64,000 nt of DNA from an uncultured Clostridia bacterium (GCA_947581755.1 CANPVN010000003.1:30399-94398), one strand, 5' to 3'. Numbered from the stretch's first letter, positions 26,804 to 34,623 are shown. Numbers and translations: made by a program. Notes: generated by a model from the sequence alone, not told the origin.

Positions 26804-26831
26804 AATCAGATGGTTATCTTGTACTGTAATT

Positions 26832-26845
26832 GCGACAAGTGTCGC
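26832..26845. promoter_or_regulatory. Small palindrome upstream of cupin gene
   Basis: GCGACA-AG-TGTCGC, six-base arms, 33 bases before the cupin start. It could be a regulator site, but no clear promoter boxes overlap it. Confidence 0.25.
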
Positions 26846-26877
26846 GATAGAAGAAAAAATATTTTCGGGAGGGAAAA

Positions 26878-27318
26878 ATGAAAAAGATCGCACAAAACGA
26901 CGCTATGGCGGAGCACGCAAAACAAATGGTATTTCCCATCGGCGCGCCCAACGACGGGTTCAAGCAGTATTTCAGCGGAAAGAGTTATCTTGCGCCCATA
27001 TCCAAAGAACAGGTCGGAATTTTCAATGTCACTTTCGAGCCGAGTTGCCGCAATAATTGGCACATACACCATGCGACGAAGGGCGGCGGACAAATTTTGA
27101 TTTGCGTTGCGGGATGCGGCTACTATCAAGAGTGGGGCAAAGAAGCCGTTGAAATGAAAGCAGGCGACTGCATAAATATCCCCGCCGAAGTCAAGCATTG
27201 GCACGGCGCGGCAAAGGACAGTTGGTTTTCTCATCTTGCCATAGAAGTTCCCGCCGAAAACGGCTCAAACGAATGGTTGGAACCCCTCTCCCAAGAAGAG
27301 TACAACAAACTTCCGTAA
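26878..27318 (+). CDS. Cupin-domain protein
   Basis: A 146-residue single-domain cupin. The metal-site motif is visible as H62-x-H64(H65) followed by Gln72 and by His107 or His109 in KHWHG. The GGREG-type Glu position is occupied by Gln. Close relatives are annotated as cupin or carboxymuconolactone-associated proteins and often occur beside flavodoxin-like reductases and aldo/keto reductases, which fits the FMN reductase two genes downstream. GGGAGGG lies four bases before the ATG. Enzymatic role unknown. Confidence 0.85.
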   Translation: MKKIAQNDAMAEHAKQMVFPIGAPNDGFKQYFSGKSYLAPISKEQVGIFNVTFEPSCRNNWHIHHATKGGGQILICVAGCGYYQEWGKEAVEMKAGDCINIPAEVKHWHGAAKDSWFSHLAIEVPAENGSNEWLEPLSQEEYNKLP

Positions 27319-27436
27319 GCCTTAGTATGACGTTTTTCCGCTCTCTCCGCGCGGGAAACGACGTCGTACGGGAAGCAACGGCAAGAGAAAAAAATTCGCA
27401 TACATAAATTTACCGAGATATAAGGAGCAAAAAAAA

Positions 27437-27952
27437 ATGAAAAGGATATTTTTATTTGCCTCGGTTATATGTTTTCTGCTATTCTCGCTTTTGTTTTCGG
27501 CTTGCGCGCAACCGCAAACCGAGGTAACTCCGCCTTCTTCGTCGGAACAAGAGACGACGAACGACGCTGACGAAAACGACAAGGAGAACGAAATGACGGA
27601 TATTATTTATCTTACAATAAACGGAAAAAAAATCGCCGTAAAGATTGAAAAGAACTCTGCGACAGCCGAATTGGTTCGACTTTTGAAGGAGAGCGATATT
27701 ACTTACACCGCAAGTGACTACGGCGGTTTTGAAAAGGTGGGAAATTTGGGGCATACGCTTCCCCATAACGATGTGAAGATGACGACCGAGGCGGGCGATG
27801 TTATTCTATACACGGGGAATCAAATAGTCCTGTTTTACGGCAGCAATTATTGGAGTTATACGAGGTTGGGGAAAGTACAGGTCTCTGCGGAGGAGTGGAA
27901 AGAAATCCTCACCGAATCCGATTCCGTGACGGTAAAAATAACGTTACAATAG
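27437..27952 (+). CDS. Lipoprotein with cyclophilin-like domain
   Basis: A 171-residue exported lipoprotein. The signal peptide ends LLFSAC, so Cys23 is the likely lipid-anchored residue. An acidic Ser/Thr/Glu-rich linker (about 24-52) leads to a beta-barrel domain of the cyclophilin-like type (PF18050-like): IYLTINGKKIAVKIEKN, then DYGGFEKVGNLGHTLP and GDVILYTGNQIVLFYG. These proteins lack proline-isomerase activity as far as is known and often accompany flavodoxins and cupins. AAGGAG precedes the ATG. It lies 17 bases upstream of the FMN reductase gene. Confidence 0.82.
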   Translation: MKRIFLFASVICFLLFSLLFSACAQPQTEVTPPSSSEQETTNDADENDKENEMTDIIYLTINGKKIAVKIEKNSATAELVRLLKESDITYTASDYGGFEKVGNLGHTLPHNDVKMTTEAGDVILYTGNQIVLFYGSNYWSYTRLGKVQVSAEEWKEILTESDSVTVKITLQ

Positions 27953-27969
27953 ATTTTCAAGGAGAAGTT

Positions 27970-28509
27970 ATGAACAAGAAAATTTTGATAATATCGTCAA
28001 GTTACAGAACAAAAGGCAATTCGGAAAGACTTGCCGAGGAATTTTTCAAAGGCGCGTCGGATGCGGGAAACGAGGTCGAACTTGTTTCGTTGCGCGACAA
28101 AAAGATCTCTTTTTGCCACGGTTGTCTTGCTTGCCAAAAAATCAAGAGATGCGTAATTCACGATGACGCAGATAATATCCGTGAGAAAATGCAAAATGCC
28201 GACGTAATAGTGTTCTCAACGCCCGTTTACTATTATGGAATAAGCGGGCAACTAAAAACTTTGCTCGACAGGTGCAATCCGCTGTATTCCTCGGACTATC
28301 GATTCAAAGATATATACTTGCTCTTTACGGCGGCGGAAGACAGCGAAGACGCCGAGAAAAGAACGCTCGACAATCTCGACGGTTGGATCGTTTGTTTCGA
28401 AAAAGCGCGCCTTGCGGGTCATGTATTTTGCGGCGGAGTAAACGACGTAGGCGATATAGAGGGAAATTCCAAACTTGCGACTGCCTATGAAATGGGAAAG
28501 AGCGTATAG
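27970..28509 (+). CDS. NAD(P)H-dependent FMN reductase, flavodoxin-like fold
   Basis: A 179-residue flavoprotein of the iron-sulfur-flavoprotein/NADPH-FMN reductase group. The FMN phosphate loop is SSYRTKGNSERLAEEF near residues 8-23. A CxxC (HGCLACQK) near residues 48-53 plus Cys58 could carry a redox disulfide or a cluster; the canonical four-Cys ISF motif is not complete. PVYYYGISGQLKTLLDR is the flavin-contact helix. The ATG at 27970 with GGAG just upstream is chosen over an in-frame upstream start inside the previous gene. It may be a redox partner of the cupin and cyclophilin-like lipoprotein. Confidence 0.88.
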   Translation: MNKKILIISSSYRTKGNSERLAEEFFKGASDAGNEVELVSLRDKKISFCHGCLACQKIKRCVIHDDADNIREKMQNADVIVFSTPVYYYGISGQLKTLLDRCNPLYSSDYRFKDIYLLFTAAEDSEDAEKRTLDNLDGWIVCFEKARLAGHVFCGGVNDVGDIEGNSKLATAYEMGKSV

Positions 28510-28571
28510 TTTTACGCAGCGTAAATGGGATAATACACACCCGACCGATTGTAAAACAAACGCCGAAATAT

Positions 28572-29297
28572 CTAATTATTGTCGGGTTTTTGCCACAGAT
28601 TATTTCTTTCGGGATGAGATATTGCCGAAATCATTCTGTCCTTTGCGAAGGGGATTTCTTTACAGATATTTTCTATAAGTTTTTTCATATATTCCCGTTT
28701 TGTGAAATGATCGGCGGGACAGGGATTATGAAAGACGGGATAATCTTTCGCCATAGCGGAAATATCCTTTTCTTTCAGATAGATCATGGGACGTATGACG
28801 GTAACGCCCGATCTTTCCAATCGGCTTACGGGGGAGAATACGGACAATCTGCCTTCGTAAAACATAGAGAGCAAGAAGGTTTCTATCACATCGTCGGCGT
28901 GATGCCCCAAAGCGAGTTTATTACAGCCGTGAGCCGTTGCGGTGGAAGCGAGCGCGCCTCTTCGCATATTGGCGCATAGAGAGCAAGGGTTCGATTCCTT
29001 TCTTTCCTTAAAAATTATGTCGTAAATCATCGTGCGTTCGATATGGTATTGCACATTGCGAGAGTCGCAAAATTCTTTCAAACGAGAAAAGTCGGAGTTC
29101 TCGAAGCCCATATCCACGGTGATTGCGGTAAGCGAAAAGGGAGCGGGAGAAAAGCGGCGGAATTCGGCAAGCGCGCTCAACAGCACGAGACTGTCTTTGC
29201 CGCCCGAAAGTCCCACGGCTATGTTGTCGCCATCTTGTATCATATCGTAATCGGAAATTGCCCGCCTCATCGGAGACAAAATACGTTGTAAATTCAT
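28572..29297 (-). CDS. TtcA-like tRNA thiolation protein
   Basis: A 241-residue ATP pyrophosphatase of the TtcA/TilS superfamily. The PP-loop is SGGKDS at residues 31-36, followed by CSLC at 105-108, ALGHHADDVIETFLL, and a further Cys in NPCPADH. These are the cluster-binding cysteines of TtcA, which makes 2-thiocytidine at tRNA position 32; the exact tRNA target in Clostridia is less certain. Start at 29297 is supported by AAGGAG; the frame remains open upstream into the promoter. It is divergent from rpmH. Confidence 0.87.
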   Translation of the reverse strand: MNLQRILSPMRRAISDYDMIQDGDNIAVGLSGGKDSLVLLSALAEFRRFSPAPFSLTAITVDMGFENSDFSRLKEFCDSRNVQYHIERTMIYDIIFKERKESNPCSLCANMRRGALASTATAHGCNKLALGHHADDVIETFLLSMFYEGRLSVFSPVSRLERSGVTVIRPMIYLKEKDISAMAKDYPVFHNPCPADHFTKREYMKKLIENICKEIPFAKDRMISAISHPERNNLWQKPDNN

Positions 29298-29321
29298 GAT
29301 AAAAAATCTCCTTATACAAAC

Positions 29322-29350
29322 ATTATAAAGAAAAAAAGCGCGAAAGGCAA
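29322..29350 (-). promoter_or_regulatory. Promoter of the TtcA-like gene
   Basis: On the minus strand TTGCCT, 17-base spacer, TATAAT (29322-29327). Same box pair and spacing as the DUF3737 promoter at 39322-39350. Confidence 0.75.
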
Positions 29351-29401
29351 GTCGGCAAGAGGGAAAAGTATAAAAATCGCCCAAGGAACGGCTAATAATA
29401 G

Positions 29402-29431
29402 TTGACAAAAAACAAAGAAATAAAGTATAAT
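29402..29431 (+). promoter_or_regulatory. Promoter of the rpmH-rnpA operon
   Basis: TTGACA 29402-29407, 18-base spacer, TATAAT 29426-29431: both boxes perfect, as expected for a ribosomal protein gene. Confidence 0.88.
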
Positions 29432-29479
29432 AATATCTGCGTAAAATGCGAACAAATAATTTTTAAGTAGGAAATTGCA

Positions 29480-29632
29480 ATGAAAAGAACTTACCAACCC
29501 AAGAAAAGATCACAGAACAAAGTACACGGCTTCAGAGAGAGAATGAAGAGCAGCGCAGGCAGAAGAGTGCTTCGCAGACGTAGGCAGAAGGGAAGGAAGA
29601 ACCTTACTCCCAAGCCTCTCGGTTCTCATTAA
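29480..29632 (+). CDS. rpmH: Ribosomal protein L34
   Basis: A 50-residue, highly basic large-subunit protein. The translation begins [18 protein letters not shown], contains [13 protein letters not shown] and ends KPLGSH, the standard L34 pattern with a slightly long tail. TAGGAAA lies before the ATG. It starts the conserved rpmH-rnpA-yidD-yidC-khpB cluster. dnaA, which often precedes rpmH, is absent here. Confidence 0.98.
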   Translation: MKRTYQPKKRSQNKVHGFRERMKSSAGRRVLRRRRQKGRKNLTPKPLGSH

Positions 29633-29657
29633 CGGTCGGGGAATCGGCTGAAAGTCG

Positions 29658-30008
29658 ATGCTTGCAAAAAGGTACCGATTATCCAAAAGAGGTTCATTCA
29701 CTTACGTTTACCGACATGGCGAGCGCAAGCAAACGGCAGCCCTTAAATTGATATACGTGTTATCGCGAGGAGAAGATAGAGTCGGATTTTCCGTGAGCAA
29801 CAAAATAGGCAAGGCGGTCGTACGAAACAAAATAAAGCGCAGATTGCGCGCGGCATATTCGCCTTATTGCGGGCATGTTGCGCCGTCTCAAATGGTTTTT
29901 ATGGCAACGGAAGAAATCGTGGGCAAATCTTTTGCCGAAATATCCTCGGATATGCGATATTTACTTATACGCGCGGGACTGTATACCGATGAAAAAAAGA
30001 ACGGTTAA
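29658..30008 (+). CDS. rnpA: Ribonuclease P protein component
   Basis: Protein subunit of RNase P that helps the RNA subunit mature tRNA 5' ends. 116 residues. The RNR signature is present as KIGKAVVRNKIKRRLRAAY, and the N-terminus LAKRYRLSKRGSF is typical. Its last 20 bases overlap yidD in another frame. It lies 25 bases after rpmH, in the same transcript. Confidence 0.96.
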   Translation: MLAKRYRLSKRGSFTYVYRHGERKQTAALKLIYVLSRGEDRVGFSVSNKIGKAVVRNKIKRRLRAAYSPYCGHVAPSQMVFMATEEIVGKSFAEISSDMRYLLIRAGLYTDEKKNG

Positions 30009-30276
30009 AAAAGTAATAGTCGATATATTGACTTTCCGTTGGTTATTCGTCGGCGCTGTTTTGTTTTATAAAAAACGCTTGTCTCCGTTATTGCCTAAGG
30101 TGTGTATTTATTATCCGACGTGTTCGAGTTATATGCTGGAAAGCATAACTCAATACGGAGTGTTTCGCGGCGTATTCAGAGGGATAAAGAGACTGTGTAG
30201 ATGTGTACCTTGGGCAAAAGGCGGATTCGACCCCGTTCCGCTCAATCCAAAAGGAGATATGAGATGGGTTTACTGA
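29989..30276 (+). CDS. yidD: Membrane protein insertion efficiency factor YidD
   Basis: A 95-residue peripheral membrane protein that assists YidC-dependent insertion. The conserved core is YKKRLSPLLPKVCIYYPTCSSYMLE, with three cysteines, then GFDPVPLNP near the end. The first 10 residues are Lys/Arg-rich. The start at 29989 overlaps rnpA by 20 bases, and the last 13 bases overlap yidC. Confidence 0.95.
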   Translation: MKKRTVKKVIVDILTFRWLFVGAVLFYKKRLSPLLPKVCIYYPTCSSYMLESITQYGVFRGVFRGIKRLCRCVPWAKGGFDPVPLNPKGDMRWVY

Positions 30277-31724
30277 ATAGTTTTATGTCTGTCTTACCGA
30301 CCTTTGCCGCCGTAGCCGATAATTTGAAGGCTCCCGGCGGAATGTGGGAATGGCTTTTGATAAAAGGTTTCGGTTGGATAAAGGACTATGGCTTACGCAT
30401 TATAGTGTTCATAATTTTGTTGAAAATAATCTTGCTTCCCATAGATATTTTTCAACGCTATAAGATGCGTAAAAATCAGAAGATCACAGAAAGAATAAAA
30501 CCCCAACTTGAAGATATGCAGAAGCGATACGGCAACGATAAAAACATGTTGTCGCAAAAACAGATGGAACTCAACAAAAAGGAAGGTTTCAGCTATTTTT
30601 CTTCATGCATACCGATGATTTTGACTCTTGTGATTTTCATTACATTATTGCAAGGCATGAATAACATAAGCCAATACATGGTATTCAAGCAATATGCCGA
30701 ATGGTACGACGTTTATACCGAGACTCTTGTAGTGGAAGAAGAAAAGTTGGGACAGGAGTATATCGATCTTAAGGCGGCGGTGGAAAACAACACCGCGCAA
30801 ATAAACGATTCGGGAAGGCGAATAAACGAGTTGCGCGACGGTATTCTTTCCGCGGATGACACTTTGAGCGAGGAGATACCGACTCTCGATAAGATAAGGG
30901 CGACGGACGACGCCGAGACCGAAATAAACAAATTGTTGAAACCCATCGACGATTTGTTGTCCGACGGAAAGCACGAAGCAATAAAGTCACAACTCGAAGA
31001 ATATAAGACTTTGATAAACGAATACGTACCTTTGTGGAACGAGTTATCGAGTCTTAACGCAATGCTTGTGGGCTTACGCGCTCCCGCGATACAAAAGGCG
31101 CAAGAGGCGGTAATCGCTTATGATAAAGAACATTCCGACAGTTTCTTGTGGATAAAGAGTATATGGCAACCCGATACGACTTGGAGTACGCCCGTATTTG
31201 AGGATGAGGCTTCTTTCAGAGTCGCCGTTACGGGATATATCGGAGACGCAGCCGCGGGATGCGGTTCCTGTAATTCGTCAAAGAACAAGACGGGCTTGCC
31301 GCAAGAGCAACTCGATGAGATGCTAAGTAGGTACGATGAAGTTACCGAAGCCATCATAAGCACAAATAAAGATATGAAAAACGGTTATTTCATACTTGTT
31401 GCGCTTGTAGTGTTGCTCAGCTTTTTCTCGCAATGGATCATGCAAAGGTTGCAGAAAAAGTCGGGACAGTTCGAGGCGAACGGCGCTGTCGGCGGCGGCA
31501 GTATGAAAATAATGATGTTTATAATGCCGATATTGCTCGGTTTGTTTGCGATACGATACACTTCGGCATTTGCGTTGTACATGGTAACCAACTCGGCAAT
31601 GTCTATTTTGATAAACGTAATTACAACGCTTATAATGAACGGAAAAGATAAAAGGGAAACGGTAAAAGTAGAGACGAGCGTAAATAAGTACGGCAGACCC
31701 GATCCCAGAGATTTTAATAAATAA
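30264..31724 (+). CDS. yidC: YidC/Oxa1 membrane insertase with large extracytoplasmic insertion
   Basis: Inserts and folds membrane proteins, alone or with SecYEG. At 486 residues it is far longer than the roughly 260-290 of usual Gram-positive YidC. Core helices are recognisable: about 43-62 (RIIVFIILLKIILLPIDIFQ), 116-132, 372-392 and 410-470. The conserved FLWIKSIWQPD (about 294-304) is separated from the preceding helix by about 150 extra residues (about 145-292), rich in Glu, Lys and Leu with heptad-like stretches. A second 60-residue insert follows. Both should lie outside the membrane. No lipobox is seen at the N-terminus, unlike many Bacillus SpoIIIJ proteins. AAGGAG precedes the ATG. 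khpB follows after ten bases. Confidence 0.92.
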   Translation: MGLLNSFMSVLPTFAAVADNLKAPGGMWEWLLIKGFGWIKDYGLRIIVFIILLKIILLPIDIFQRYKMRKNQKITERIKPQLEDMQKRYGNDKNMLSQKQMELNKKEGFSYFSSCIPMILTLVIFITLLQGMNNISQYMVFKQYAEWYDVYTETLVVEEEKLGQEYIDLKAAVENNTAQINDSGRRINELRDGILSADDTLSEEIPTLDKIRATDDAETEINKLLKPIDDLLSDGKHEAIKSQLEEYKTLINEYVPLWNELSSLNAMLVGLRAPAIQKAQEAVIAYDKEHSDSFLWIKSIWQPDTTWSTPVFEDEASFRVAVTGYIGDAAAGCGSCNSSKNKTGLPQEQLDEMLSRYDEVTEAIISTNKDMKNGYFILVALVVLLSFFSQWIMQRLQKKSGQFEANGAVGGGSMKIMMFIMPILLGLFAIRYTSAFALYMVTNSAMSILINVITTLIMNGKDKRETVKVETSVNKYGRPDPRDFNK

Positions 31725-31734
31725 GGAGCAAAGT

Positions 31735-32793
31735 ATGAAAGAAATCGAAGTCTCGGCAAGGAAAGTCGAAGATGCGATTGCCGACGGATTGAGACAACTT
31801 GATACCACGATAGATAATGTGACTATCGAGATATTGTCTCAAGGAGGCTTTTTGAAGAAAGCGAAAATCAGAATGAGAGTAAACGAGCCTGCGGAAAAAG
31901 AAATCAAACCCGCGCAACAGCCTCGTAAAGAAACTTCCGAGGATATGCCGCGCAAGCAGCAACAAGACAAGCGGCAACCCAAGCCGAACGCCGCGGAAGC
32001 AAACAATTCTTCCAAGGACAATAGACCCAAGGACTTCGAAAAGCCCAAGACCGAGACCGCACCTCGCGATAAGCGACCCGAAAGACCCGAATCCGACAAC
32101 GCTCCTCGCGACAAGCGACCCGAAAGACCCGAATCCGACAACGCTCCTCGCGACAAGCGACCCGAGAAACCCAATGCCGAAAAGCCTCGTCCCGTGACGG
32201 ACAAGAAGGAAAGAACGGAAAACATTGTAAAAACCGAAGTTAAAAATGACAATGAAAAGCCCGTAAAATCCGAAAAACCCGAAAGAGCGGAACACGTAAA
32301 ACCTCAAAGAGAATGCGTCGAGGAAAAGCCCATAGACCCCGAAACAAAGAATATCGCGGCGAATTTCCTTAACGGACTTTTCGAAAAGATGGGAATAAAG
32401 GTTGACGTCTCGATAGAGGCGAATACCGAACTCAATATAGATCTCGTCTGCGAGGAAATGAAACTTATAGGATACAGAGGCAGCACTCTCGAAGCATTGA
32501 CTGCGCTTGTGAGCGCGGTGGTAAACAAAGGCAAGGACTATGTTCCCGTAAATGTCGATAACAATAATTATCACAAGGAAAGAGAACAAAGTTTGATAGA
32601 TCTCGCTCATAAGAAAGCCGATCGATGCGTCAGAATGAGAAAGAAGGTCGTTTTGGAACCCATGAGCAGTCGCGACAGAAAGATAATTCATTCGGCTCTC
32701 GGAGACGATGACAGAATAACCACCCGAAGCAAGGGACAGGAACCCAATCGCAGAGTCATTATCTATCCCAAAAACGATAAAAGACCTCAATAA
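31735..32793 (+). CDS. khpB: RNA-binding protein KhpB (Jag), with extended repetitive linker
   Basis: A 352-residue RNA-binding protein (Jag/EloR) that with KhpA influences cell elongation and division in firmicutes. Residues 1-50 are the Jag N-terminal domain (SARKVEDAIADGLRQL). About 55-190 form a Lys/Pro/Glu-rich low-complexity linker with three near-identical 14-residue units (APRDKRPERPESDN). About 205-270 form a KH domain whose GxxG loop is GYRG. The R3H domain follows, with RDRKIIHSAL. The linker is longer than in most relatives. It is the last gene of the rpmH operon; a hairpin follows. Confidence 0.94.
   Translation: MKEIEVSARKVEDAIADGLRQLDTTIDNVTIEILSQGGFLKKAKIRMRVNEPAEKEIKPAQQPRKETSEDMPRKQQQDKRQPKPNAAEANNSSKDNRPKDFEKPKTETAPRDKRPERPESDNAPRDKRPERPESDNAPRDKRPEKPNAEKPRPVTDKKERTENIVKTEVKNDNEKPVKSEKPERAEHVKPQRECVEEKPIDPETKNIAANFLNGLFEKMGIKVDVSIEANTELNIDLVCEEMKLIGYRGSTLEALTALVSAVVNKGKDYVPVNVDNNNYHKEREQSLIDLAHKKADRCVRMRKKVVLEPMSSRDRKIIHSALGDDDRITTRSKGQEPNRRVIIYPKNDKRPQ
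32059..32184 (+). repeat. Tandem 42-bp repeat inside khpB
   Basis: Three head-to-tail 42-base units starting at 32059, 32101 and 32143. The first two differ at two positions; the third diverges after about 24 bases. Each encodes a charged 14-residue linker unit, so copy number can change without a frameshift. Confidence 0.9.
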
Positions 32794-32811
32794 CAATTAA
32801 AAGTACGGCAT

Positions 32812-32853
32812 AAAAAAGGAGTCGCCGATTATAACAATCGAGTGACTCTTTTC
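32812..32853 (+). terminator. Terminator after khpB
   Basis: Nested stem GAGTC/GACTC with inner CGATT/AATCG, flanked by an A run and a following CTTTTCTT. It may also serve the convergent pepE-like gene. Confidence 0.65.
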
Positions 32854-32883
32854 TTATATAAAGTCGATTTATATGCAGTGTTT

Positions 32884-33588
32884 TTATAATTGCGTCTTGA
32901 CGGTATTTTCGCCGTCTTTTGTTATGAGATAGGCTTTTCCGCCCGCCGAGATCGCGCGACTGAATTTGCCGTCGATAAACTCTATTGCGCTGTCGTTTTC
33001 CATAGCGTAAGCGGGGGAGAGAGTCTGTGATTGCAACAGCGCGTCGAAGTCTTTAACTCTGTCGTTATAATGCGGGCAAGCCGTACCTTTCAGCCAACCG
33101 AGCCCTTTGAAGAGTTTGTATTCTCCGCCGACTCCTCTCATAAGTTCGTAGTCGGTGTACATATTTTCAAACCAACATATCGCGCCCGCCGAAAGTCCCG
33201 TTATAATGACGCCTCTGTCATAAGCCTTGCGTATAAGATCGGTTATTCCTATTTCATTCCATTTTTCCAACATGTAAACCGTATCGCCTCCGCCGACATA
33301 GATGAAATCGGCAATATCGAATTTCGAGGCGATTTTTTCATAGTCCATTTCTCCGTATACGCAAAGAGCAACTTCGGCTTTAAGGTCGAATACCGAAGTG
33401 TATGTTTTTCTGAAACTGTTGAAATAAGGCATGCTGTCATGACTTGCCGTACCCAAAAAAAGTCCGACTCCGCGTCTGCCTTCTTGAGCCGCTCTCTCTT
33501 TAACCAAGTTTGCTATATAGCGGTCTATCTCCAAAGTCGTTTTGGTTTTTATTTCGCCGCCGCCGATTGCGATAATTCGTTTTTCCAT
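32884..33588 (-). CDS. Peptidase E-like protein (S51 family)
   Basis: A 234-residue protein of the dipeptidase E/cyanophycinase (S51) fold, related to class I glutamine amidotransferases. The nucleophile is Ser133 in the elbow GLSAGAICWF; YVGGGDTVYMLEKW is the conserved preceding strand. Members cleave Asp-X dipeptides or unknown substrates. The start at 33588 has no ribosome-binding site. The TATAAT box ends only six bases upstream, which places the expected transcription start on the A of ATG, a leaderless arrangement. A longer in-frame GTG start (33603) would run through the promoter box and has no ribosome site either. Confidence 0.88.
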   Translation of the reverse strand: MEKRIIAIGGGEIKTKTTLEIDRYIANLVKERAAQEGRRGVGLFLGTASHDSMPYFNSFRKTYTSVFDLKAEVALCVYGEMDYEKIASKFDIADFIYVGGGDTVYMLEKWNEIGITDLIRKAYDRGVIITGLSAGAICWFENMYTDYELMRGVGGEYKLFKGLGWLKGTACPHYNDRVKDFDALLQSQTLSPAYAMENDSAIEFIDGKFSRAISAGGKAYLITKDGENTVKTQL

Positions 33589-33594
33589 AACTTT

Positions 33595-33623
33595 ATTATA
33601 CACTTTTTGCCGAAGATTGCAAA
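33595..33623 (-). promoter_or_regulatory. Leaderless-type promoter of the peptidase E gene
   Basis: Minus-strand TTTGCA (33618-33623), 17-base spacer, TATAAT (33595-33600), then six bases to the ATG. Confidence 0.65.
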
Positions 33624-33720
33624 CCGATTTTACACCCTTTCTTTATTTTTTTATTTGTATTTCCTGCCCAAAAACCTATACTGTATCTCTGTTTTAACCT
33701 GAAAAAAATTAAAAAATATT

Positions 33721-33772
33721 TAAGTTAACCAATGTTAACTTATTGACATTGGGTTAATTTATCTGCTATAAT
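33721..33772 (+). promoter_or_regulatory. feo operon promoter with DtxR-type operator
   Basis: TTGACA 33743-33748, 18-base spacer, TATAAT 33767-33772. Directly upstream, 33721-33742 is a perfect palindrome with nine-base arms TAAGTTAAC / GTTAACTTA around CAAT. A second, inverted and weaker copy (TTGACATTGGGTTAA, 33743-33757) overlaps the -35 box. The layout suggests repression by the DtxR-family protein encoded next. Confidence 0.8.
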
Positions 33773-33804
33773 CGTGGCACAATGAACCGACGGGAGGAGG
33801 GAGT

Positions 33805-34155
33805 ATGACCGAAACGAGCATAAGATATCTCAGGGCAATGAAGGACAAAGAGGGTGAAAACGGAGAATTTCGATTATGCGAAGTTGCCGATTTGTTGGGA
33901 CTTTCCAAGCCGGGAGTAAGCAAGGCTGCCACAAGGTTGTCCGAAGAGGGTTTGATTTATCGTATGGATAACGGAAGGTACAAAATTACCGACAAAGGTA
34001 TGACGCTGTTGCGGTTTTACGAGGTATGTATATACAAGATATCCGAGTTATTGAAGGAACGCTTCCCGCTCAAGGACAGTATATTGAAGCATGAGGCTGT
34101 TGTGATAGCGGGCAGTTTGAGCGACGAGACTTTGAAAGTAATATATGAATCGTAA
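33805..34155 (+). CDS. DtxR/MntR-family metal-dependent regulator, short form
   Basis: A 116-residue DNA-binding protein. The N-terminal winged helix (LCEVADLLGLSKPGVSKAATRLSEEGLIYR) is DtxR-like. The second half (ERFPLKDSILKHEAVVI) resembles the start of the metal-binding dimerisation domain, but the protein stops early, well before the 140 or more residues of MntR and without an SH3-like domain. As first gene of the feo operon, and just behind a large palindrome, it is probably the ferrous-iron-sensing autoregulator; metal identity is inferred. GGAGGAGGGAG precedes the ATG. Confidence 0.85.
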   Translation: MTETSIRYLRAMKDKEGENGEFRLCEVADLLGLSKPGVSKAATRLSEEGLIYRMDNGRYKITDKGMTLLRFYEVCIYKISELLKERFPLKDSILKHEAVVIAGSLSDETLKVIYES

Positions 34156-34168
34156 AGGAGAGAAAGAA

Positions 34169-34381
34169 ATGGCTTTATCCGAGGCTCCTCACGGAGTAAA
34201 TCTTAAAGTAACCGCGATAACTGCGGAAGAGAATATGAAAAGACATCTTATGAATTTGGGGATCATGCCCGGCGCGACGATAGTATCGTTGTACGGAAGC
34301 GGCGGAGATATAATCGTACAGATAAAAAGCGGCAAGATAGCGCTCGGAAAGACTCTGTCATCCGATATATATGTTGAATAA
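34169..34381 (+). CDS. feoA: FeoA-domain protein (first copy)
   Basis: A 70-residue SH3-like small protein of the FeoA family, which supports FeoB-driven ferrous iron uptake from the cytoplasmic side. Typical features are LMNLGIMPGATIVSLYGSGG and a final KIALGKTLSSDIYV. Start at 34169 chosen because AAGGAG lies eight bases upstream; an in-frame ATG at 34145 overlaps the regulator gene. Two FeoA genes in tandem before feoB are common in Clostridia. Confidence 0.92.
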   Translation: MALSEAPHGVNLKVTAITAEENMKRHLMNLGIMPGATIVSLYGSGGDIIVQIKSGKIALGKTLSSDIYVE

Positions 34382-34392
34382 GGAGGGAAAAA

Positions 34393-34623
34393 ATGGAGAA
34401 GTGCCTTAATTTTTTCAAAATAGGAGAAAGCGGAACGGTAAAGGAAATAAAAGCCGAAGGAATGTTAAGACGGCGATTGTTCGATATGGGTGTGACTCCG
34501 GGAGCCAAAATCACTCTCAGGAAGTTTGCGCCTCTCGGAGACCCGATAGAAGTTACAATAAGGGGCTACGAACTCACTCTCAGAAAGAGCGAAGCGGAAA
34601 ATATATTATTGGAGGTAGACTAA
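34393..34623 (+). CDS. feoA: FeoA-domain protein (second copy)
   Basis: A 76-residue FeoA paralogue: LRRRLFDMGVTPGAKITLRKFAP followed by GDPIEVTIRGYELTLRKSEA. It differs clearly from the first copy, so the two probably have separate roles or form a heteromer with FeoB. AAGGAGGG precedes the ATG. Its stop codon directly touches the feoB start. Confidence 0.94.
   Translation: MEKCLNFFKIGESGTVKEIKAEGMLRRRLFDMGVTPGAKITLRKFAPLGDPIEVTIRGYELTLRKSEAENILLEVD

Noticed and set aside
29297..29480. Possible chromosome origin next to rpmH
   Set aside because: Only one near-match to a DnaA box (TTATACAAA at 29312-29320), no cluster and no dnaA gene.
32059..32184. Repeats considered as a CRISPR array
   Set aside because: The units are contiguous without spacers and are in frame inside khpB.
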